A stretch of DNA of 11,915 nucleotides, taken from the NCBI GenBank assembly GCA_964361075.1, contig CAYHZL010000110.1, positions 1 through 11,915 on the forward strand. The letters are read 5' to 3'. The DNA comes from CAYHZL01 sp964361075. GTDB taxonomy: Bacteria > Bacteroidota > Ignavibacteria > UBA10030 > UBA8401. Under the pieces are notes generated by a model. It saw only the letters and a list, made by a program, of their open reading frames with translations, did not search any database and was not told the DNA's origin. Below, one piece after another: positions 8,002 to 11,915 of the stretch (position 1 is the first letter of the stretch; each line of letters begins with the position of its first letter). The translations under genes were made by a program, and so were the position numbers.

Positions 8002-8454
8002 TTATCTCTCCTCTACTTTCCATGGATCCCAATAGTGAGATTCAAATCTTGTATCGTCATTTAATCCCTCCTGTAATGTTTTGTTAGAGAAGACCATAAT
8101 CTGAGTATTTTCATTTAACGACATATGACCATTAGCATAACCTTCAGGGATATATAAAATTGAGGGATTTGTATCGCTCAAGACAAAACGCCAAACTTTA
8201 GCATCTTTGGAAGGATTCTCCCAATTATCAATTTTCACACAACAAACTAAGGATGCACCTTTTGTTGCTAAAACGTATTTAGCTTCTATGTTATGCCCAT
8301 GCCATGCACGTATAAAACCCTTGCTATGATTTTCAATAGAATAAAATCTTCTTATTTTTTCACCCAGAAAATCAAAATCATTTACAAAACTCACGGTTCC
8401 GCGGTCATCTACTGCTACGCCGCCTTTGAGTAATTGTGGATTCATTTCTTCCAT
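8002..8454 (-). CDS. Short RmlC-like cupin, dTDP-4-dehydrorhamnose 3,5-epimerase family
   Basis: A 150-residue cupin of the RmlC family, which epimerises C3 and/or C5 of 4-keto-6-deoxy NDP-sugars. Visible family marks are DDRGTVSFV (16-24), RAWHGHNIEAKYV (49-61, matching the RmlC RGxHxQ..KLV strand and giving the probable catalytic His52), LYIPEGYANGHMSL (100-113, matching the IPxGFAHGF strand) and WDP (142-144) near the C-terminus. It is shorter than typical RmlC (about 180 residues). The RmlC strand that normally carries the catalytic tyrosines reads MVFSNKTLQEG (120-130), with no tyrosine. This suggests a single-centre epimerase, an isomerase, or a changed mechanism. GAGG (8462-8465) precedes the ATG, and Met4 is an alternative start. 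The gene sits between two SDR genes, as expected for an epimerase feeding a 4-keto reductase. Family is fairly sure; activity is open. Confidence 0.78.
   Translation of the reverse strand: MEEMNPQLLKGGVAVDDRGTVSFVNDFDFLGEKIRRFYSIENHSKGFIRAWHGHNIEAKYVLATKGASLVCCVKIDNWENPSKDAKVWRFVLSDTNPSILYIPEGYANGHMSLNENTQIMVFSNKTLQEGLNDDTRFESHYWDPWKVEER
8005..8012 (-). promoter_or_regulatory. Ribosome binding site of the RmlD-like gene
   Basis: The minus strand reads AGGAGAGA, about seven bases before the ATG at 8000 when measured from AGGAG. It is embedded in the final codons of the cupin gene, so ribosomes finishing the cupin can re-initiate here. Confidence 0.7.
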
Positions 8455-9428
8455 TATGCAGCCTCAGCTTCTTTGAATTTTTGAATCAATAATTCTTCGT
8501 AGTGATCTTTTAAGTACGCTTGGTTAGAGTATCGAGGACTCGTCAAATCTTTGATACGTTTAGTTTCAACAAGATATTTTAATTCTTCAATTCCTTCATC
8601 AATTGAGTGAATTGATTTGAATCCAAAGACATCAAAAGCTTTCTTTGCCGAAACCCGGTAATTACGTGTATCCTGGAAAGGTATGTCGCTCGTTTCAATA
8701 ACCATATCGGGAAAATGCATTCTCACTTGATATGCAAGATCACTGATTCGTACATTCTGTCGCGCAAGATTAAAAACTCCTTTGTGTTCCGATTCCAGGT
8801 TTACCAACACGGCGCGTGCTACATCTTTAACATGAAGCAACGGACGGAATTGATCGCCTCCAAATACACATATATGTCCTTCTACATAAGCGCGAATTGT
8901 TAAAATATTAACGACAAGGTCTAAACGGATTCTTGAATAAAGGTCGCCAACGCCAAATAATGTTCCAAGTCGAAAAATAATTGCGTTTTTATGTTTTAGA
9001 AATTTCTCTGCATTCAATTTTGTTTCGGCATAAAGAGATAATGGATTTGTTGATGACGTTTCATGTAACTCTTTGTCTTGTGCGCCATACACAGAGCATG
9101 TGGACATAAAAATAATTCTGCCGTTAAAGTTATCGGCAAGCCATGCAATTGAATCTTGATTTATTGATCGGGTTAATTCCGGATTCAACTGACACGCGCC
9201 ATCACCGACAATTGCAGCAAGCCACACGACAGCATCTGCCCATTTCAATTGGAGTTTTAGTCTATCATGGTCTCGTACATCACCATACACAAAGTCAACC
9301 GGTTTACGAAAAGAGTCTTCGTACAAAAGCGCATCGTACACTCTTGCATTGTAATTTGATTGCTGAATTAGATCTGTGATTGCCCCGCCGACATAACCGG
9401 CGCCGCCAACGATAAGCACGTTTTTCAT
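8454..9428 (-). CDS. NAD(P)-dependent extended SDR, sugar-nucleotide epimerase/dehydratase family
   Basis: A 324-residue extended short-chain dehydrogenase that would act on an NDP-sugar in the cytoplasm. The N-terminal Rossmann motif GGAGYVGG (8-15) has the GxxGxxG spacing. Asp32 after the second strand suggests NAD preference. The catalytic set is STCSVYG (109-115) and YAETK (Tyr133, Lys137). RPLLHVKDVARAV (195-207) is the usual substrate-domain motif of GalE-like epimerases. An in-frame ATG 21 codons upstream (9491) would add a tail lying inside the preceding gene. The 9428 start is preferred because AAGGAAGGAA (9437-9446) sits eight bases before it and the Rossmann strand begins at residue 3. 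It overlaps the 2-epimerase stop by 4 bp and the cupin start by 1 bp (TAATG), so translation is probably coupled. The reaction (4-epimerase, 4-keto reductase or 4,6-dehydratase) cannot be fixed from sequence; the context favours NDP-deoxysugar synthesis. Confidence 0.82.
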   Translation of the reverse strand: MKNVLIVGGAGYVGGAITDLIQQSNYNARVYDALLYEDSFRKPVDFVYGDVRDHDRLKLQLKWADAVVWLAAIVGDGACQLNPELTRSINQDSIAWLADNFNGRIIFMSTCSVYGAQDKELHETSSTNPLSLYAETKLNAEKFLKHKNAIIFRLGTLFGVGDLYSRIRLDLVVNILTIRAYVEGHICVFGGDQFRPLLHVKDVARAVLVNLESEHKGVFNLARQNVRISDLAYQVRMHFPDMVIETSDIPFQDTRNYRVSAKKAFDVFGFKSIHSIDEGIEELKYLVETKRIKDLTSPRYSNQAYLKDHYEELLIQKFKEAEAA

Positions 9429-10504
9429 TTTTCTAGTTCCTTCCTTAAGATTGTAATTATTGTGTCTGAGGTTTTTCCATTGCCAAGCCATTTCAATTGA
9501 GTGGGTGAGACGGCATAGTTTTTAAAAAAAGAAATTGTTTCTGCAGCCATTGTATTGATTGGTCTGTCTTCACCAACCATGATGCTGTTTCCTTGTTCAA
9601 CCGATTCCGGTCGTTCAGTAGCTTTGCGGGGTACCGCAACCGGCACTCCAAGCAACGGACATTCTTCTTGGCTTGTTCCGGAGTCCGAAATTATTCCATA
9701 CGCGTTGTATTGAAGATTCAGATAATCAAGGAAGCCATACGGACCAACAAGCGAAATATTTTTCTTGTCTTGTAAGAGTTTGTACTTTTCAATCAAATTA
9801 ACAGCGCGTTTGAACTTAACTAATTTCACTTCCATGTTAAGTTTTTGACCAGCAGTATTAATGTATTCGAGAATGTGATTAAACTGGTGATGACTCTTTA
9901 GGTTTTCGCTGCGGTGAATATCCGCGACAATAAAATCTTTTTGTCGTTTACCTTGCGGCATATATTCTTTCACAATTTCAACAATGGTATTTCCAACAAC
10001 ATGTATTTGTTTAGGATTTTTATTCTCTGCAATTAATCTTTCCTTGTATAAAGGCGTGTACACAAATACGGAATCCGAAACGTAATCGCAGATAACGCGG
10101 TTAACTTCTTCGGGCATTCTTCTATCGTATGAACGCATTCCACCTTCGATGTGCCCAATGTTGTATCCTTCTTTAAATAAGGGAGCGCTCACCATTGCAG
10201 AATTTGAATCACCTAAAAAAAGAATAATTGATGGATCAATTTTTTTTCGCTGTAGAAGATAAATGACTTCTTTCGAGAGATATGAAAGTTGTTCGTAGTG
10301 GTTAGAGCTATTTTGTCCGGCTGCTAAAGTGAAATCCGGCTTTCTGATTTTTAACTGTTGAAAAAAAATCTTGCTGAGTTCGTCATCATAATGCTGTCCG
10401 GTATGAATCATAATATGATTGAATTGCTCGTCAAGTTTCTCAAACACTTTGTTCATACGAATAAAATCCGGGCGTATACCTGTAATAGTAACAATAGTTT
10501 TCAT
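9425..10504 (-). CDS. Non-hydrolysing UDP-N-acetylglucosamine 2-epimerase family protein (WecB/FnlC-like)
   Basis: A 359-residue GT-B-fold epimerase. Family members invert C2 of UDP-GlcNAc (giving UDP-ManNAc) or of UDP-6-deoxy-L-HexNAc sugars (FnlC type). Visible signatures are GIRPDFIR (9-16, usually GTRPE), TGQHYD (35-40), LGDSNS (97-102), HIEGGMRSYDRRMPEE (118-133), a HRSEN loop (197-201) and SDSGTSQEE (273-281) followed by TERPE (296-300). Residues matching the E. coli WecB catalytic acids are present (Asp99, Glu120, Glu132), as is the mobile-loop His197. The segment FFQQLKIRKPDF and the Arg16 at the WecB Lys15 position resemble the FnlC branch, so a 6-deoxy-HexNAc substrate is possible. 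The ATG is preceded only by AGAAAT, a poor Shine-Dalgarno, with an in-frame TAG eight codons upstream and no better start between. Its TGA overlaps the next start as ATGA. Family is firm; exact substrate is open. Confidence 0.85.
   Translation of the reverse strand: MKTIVTITGIRPDFIRMNKVFEKLDEQFNHIMIHTGQHYDDELSKIFFQQLKIRKPDFTLAAGQNSSNHYEQLSYLSKEVIYLLQRKKIDPSIILFLGDSNSAMVSAPLFKEGYNIGHIEGGMRSYDRRMPEEVNRVICDYVSDSVFVYTPLYKERLIAENKNPKQIHVVGNTIVEIVKEYMPQGKRQKDFIVADIHRSENLKSHHQFNHILEYINTAGQKLNMEVKLVKFKRAVNLIEKYKLLQDKKNISLVGPYGFLDYLNLQYNAYGIISDSGTSQEECPLLGVPVAVPRKATERPESVEQGNSIMVGEDRPINTMAAETISFFKNYAVSPTQLKWLGNGKTSDTIITILRKELEK
9437..9446 (-). promoter_or_regulatory. Strong ribosome binding site that decides the SDR start
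   Basis: The minus strand reads AAGGAAGGAA, ending eight bases before the ATG at 9428. It lies inside the last codons of the 2-epimerase gene. It favours the start at 9428 over the upstream in-frame ATG at 9491, which would give a tail that does not fit the family. Confidence 0.75.
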
Positions 10505-10556
10505 ATTTCTGCGACAGATCTCTTTCTAAAGGTGGGTAATGAAAATTGTTTTAGCA

Positions 10557-11756
10557 TCATCGAACATACCTCATAATTTTTTCGGCTACAGTGTTGCCGA
10601 TTGCTAATGATGACGTTGCCGCGGGAGAAGGCGCATTGCACACATGGAGAACACGATGATTTTCAATAAAGGAAAAATCATCAACCAATCCTCCTTCAAG
10701 AGAACAAGCCTGCGCACGCACGCCGGCGCTACCAGCAACCAAGTCGCTGCTTGAAATTTCGGGAACGAGTTCTTGTAATGCTTTTACAAAAGCCGATTTA
10801 TTAAATGACCGGTAATATTCATCTAACCCTTTCCGCCAATATTTTTTTATAACCTTTTGAAATCCCGGAAACATCAATGCATCGTACGTATCATGTAAAT
10901 TGAAATCTGATTTTTTATATCCTTCACGCTTAAACGCAAACACCGCATTGGGTCCTGCTTCAACACCACCATTGACCATTCTTGTAAAGTGAACGCCTAA
11001 GAATGGAAATGCCGGATCTGGCACCGGGTAAATTAATGACTTTATAAGATATTCCTTTTCTTTAGCAACAGAATAATATTCTCCGCGGAATGGAATAATT
11101 TGCAGCGGCAAATTTGGCTGTGTCATTTTTGCAACACGATCAGACATTAAACCGGCACAGCTTACAACAGTTTTCGAAGTATAGGTATTGGCAGCGGTCT
11201 CAATTGCACAAGAAGAATCATTCGTATGTACACCAACTACTTTCTCGCCACAATATATTTCCCCGCCATTTTTTTGTATTAGTTCTGCATATTTATTAAT
11301 GACTTCAGAATAATCAATAATTCCGGTCTGAGGTACATGAATCGCCCTGATGCCGCTGGCGTATGGTTCGTGTTCGCGTATTTCTTCTTTTGATAAAAAC
11401 CGAAGTCCCGTTAAACCATTAGCTACACCACGCTCATATAATTCTTCCAACATCGGAAGTTGGTTTTCTTTTGTGGCAACAATAATTTTCCCACACAATT
11501 CATACTTCACATTATATGTATCACAAAATTCCAACAACTGTTTGTAACCATTAATGCAATTTTGTGCTTTTAAACTTCCCGGTTTATAATAAATTCCTGA
11601 GTGAATAACACCGCTATTATGACTTGTTTGGTGTTGACCTATTGATGATTCTTTTTCTACAATCATCACTTTCAAATTTTGTTGTTGCTCTAATACACAT
11701 AATGCTGTGGCTAGCCCAACAATACCACCACCAATAATAATTAAATCATAGTGCAT
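10557..11756 (-). CDS. lhgO: L-2-hydroxyglutarate oxidase family FAD-dependent oxidoreductase (LhgO/YgaF-like)
   Basis: A 399-residue flavoprotein of the DAO superfamily. Known LhgO enzymes oxidise L-2-hydroxyglutarate to 2-oxoglutarate and pass electrons to the quinone pool. The N-terminus has the dinucleotide-binding Rossmann motif GGGIVG (residues 9-14), with Glu34 at the end of the second strand, where FAD ribose is bound. The family-typical stretch QTSHNSGVIHSGIYY lies at 43-57. C-terminal glycine- and alanine-rich FAD-contact segments are GVRAQ (345-349) and SPAATSSLAIG (377-387). Length is close to E. coli LhgO (about 420 residues). The start is supported by AGGA at 11762-11765, five bases before the ATG. 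It is the first gene of the operon and is followed by a 52-bp gap. Its presence ahead of sugar-nucleotide genes is odd. It may recycle a 2-hydroxyglutarate by-product or act on a related hydroxy acid. Family assignment is firm; substrate in this context is inferred. Confidence 0.88.
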   Translation of the reverse strand: MHYDLIIIGGGIVGLATALCVLEQQQNLKVMIVEKESSIGQHQTSHNSGVIHSGIYYKPGSLKAQNCINGYKQLLEFCDTYNVKYELCGKIIVATKENQLPMLEELYERGVANGLTGLRFLSKEEIREHEPYASGIRAIHVPQTGIIDYSEVINKYAELIQKNGGEIYCGEKVVGVHTNDSSCAIETAANTYTSKTVVSCAGLMSDRVAKMTQPNLPLQIIPFRGEYYSVAKEKEYLIKSLIYPVPDPAFPFLGVHFTRMVNGGVEAGPNAVFAFKREGYKKSDFNLHDTYDALMFPGFQKVIKKYWRKGLDEYYRSFNKSAFVKALQELVPEISSSDLVAGSAGVRAQACSLEGGLVDDFSFIENHRVLHVCNAPSPAATSSLAIGNTVAEKIMRYVR

Positions 11757-11868
11757 AACATTCCTGCAAAAACCTTCTTGATGTCTGATACTTTAACTTG
11801 TCCGCCTACAGTGGAAGGCATCTAATATTTCTCAAATAATATTTTTGTGTAACTGCTCAACGTGGCAA

Positions 11869-11874
11869 ATTATA
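11869..11874 (-). promoter_or_regulatory. Candidate -10 box of the operon promoter
   Basis: The minus strand has a perfect TATAAT about 113 bases before the first start codon, in the only sizeable gap upstream of the operon. No convincing TTGACA lies 16-18 bases further up, and the Bacteroidota-type TAnnTTTG is only nearly matched (TATAATTTG). The hexamer may therefore be chance in AT-rich DNA. If real, it leaves a leader of about 105 bases. Confidence 0.3.
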
Positions 11875-11880
11875 AATTCG

Positions 11881-11894
11881 TTCGCCGCGGCGAA
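11881..11894. repeat. Perfect 14-bp palindrome TTCGCCGCGGCGAA
   Basis: The sequence equals its own reverse complement. It lies six bases upstream of the candidate -10 box, where an operator would sit. It could also fold as a short hairpin (TTCGC/GCGAA around CGCG) and end transcription arriving from a gene right of the window, although the following T content is weak. The function is undecided between operator, terminator stem and dispersed repeat. Confidence 0.4.
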
Positions 11895-11915
11895 TCACCC
11901 CCTCTTTGCTTCTCC

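Noticed and set aside
9429..9491. Upstream in-frame ATG extending the SDR by 21 residues
   Set aside because: The extension lies within the end of the 2-epimerase gene, precedes the Rossmann strand without family support, and a strong Shine-Dalgarno points to 9428.

Overview
The window is an AT-rich bacterial segment holding one tightly packed, six-gene operon, all on the minus strand and read from right to left. Every gene is a surface-glycan or sugar-nucleotide type, apart from the first, a FAD oxidoreductase. Gene style, AT-rich base use and the C/G-run intergenic repeat at the left end suggest a member of the Bacteroidota/Ignavibacteriota-Chlorobiota group. This placement is an impression without a marker gene and is not firm.

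Right to left: 11757-11915 is the operon leader, with a candidate -10 box and a perfect 14-bp palindrome. Next are an L-2-hydroxyglutarate oxidase-family flavoprotein (10557-11756), a non-hydrolysing UDP-GlcNAc 2-epimerase-family protein (9425-10504), an extended SDR sugar-nucleotide epimerase/dehydratase-family protein (8454-9428), a short RmlC-like cupin (8002-8454) and an RmlD-like SDR reductase (7188-8000). The last gene encodes a 2281-residue protein (333-7178) that joins two methyltransferases, three GT2-type and two GT4-type glycosyltransferase domains, a Cys4 zinc-ribbon-like insert and a C-terminal TPR region. Junctions are very tight: 4-bp and 1-bp overlaps, then 1-bp and 9-bp gaps, the last with a Shine-Dalgarno touching the previous stop. 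The five downstream genes are therefore probably co-translated. The only longer gap is 52 bp after the flavoprotein.

The four middle genes look like part of a pathway making a modified NDP-sugar: C2 epimerisation, SDR chemistry, cupin C3/C5 epimerisation and 4-keto reduction. No nucleotidyltransferase and no clear 4,6-dehydratase is visible, so the pathway must draw on genes elsewhere. The giant last protein would plausibly assemble and methylate a short oligosaccharide on one polypeptide, with the TPR region as a docking surface. No Wzx/Wzy, ABC exporter, initiating transferase or membrane segment was recognised, so the acceptor (lipid-linked glycan, or a protein such as flagellin or S-layer) is unknown.

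The left 332 bases carry no credible gene. They hold a probable factor-independent terminator for the operon, a set of nested inverted repeats, and a patch of alternating C5/G5 runs that looks like a dispersed intergenic repeat. The most notable item in the window is the single-chain glycosyltransferase/methyltransferase assembly protein together with its dedicated sugar-nucleotide genes.
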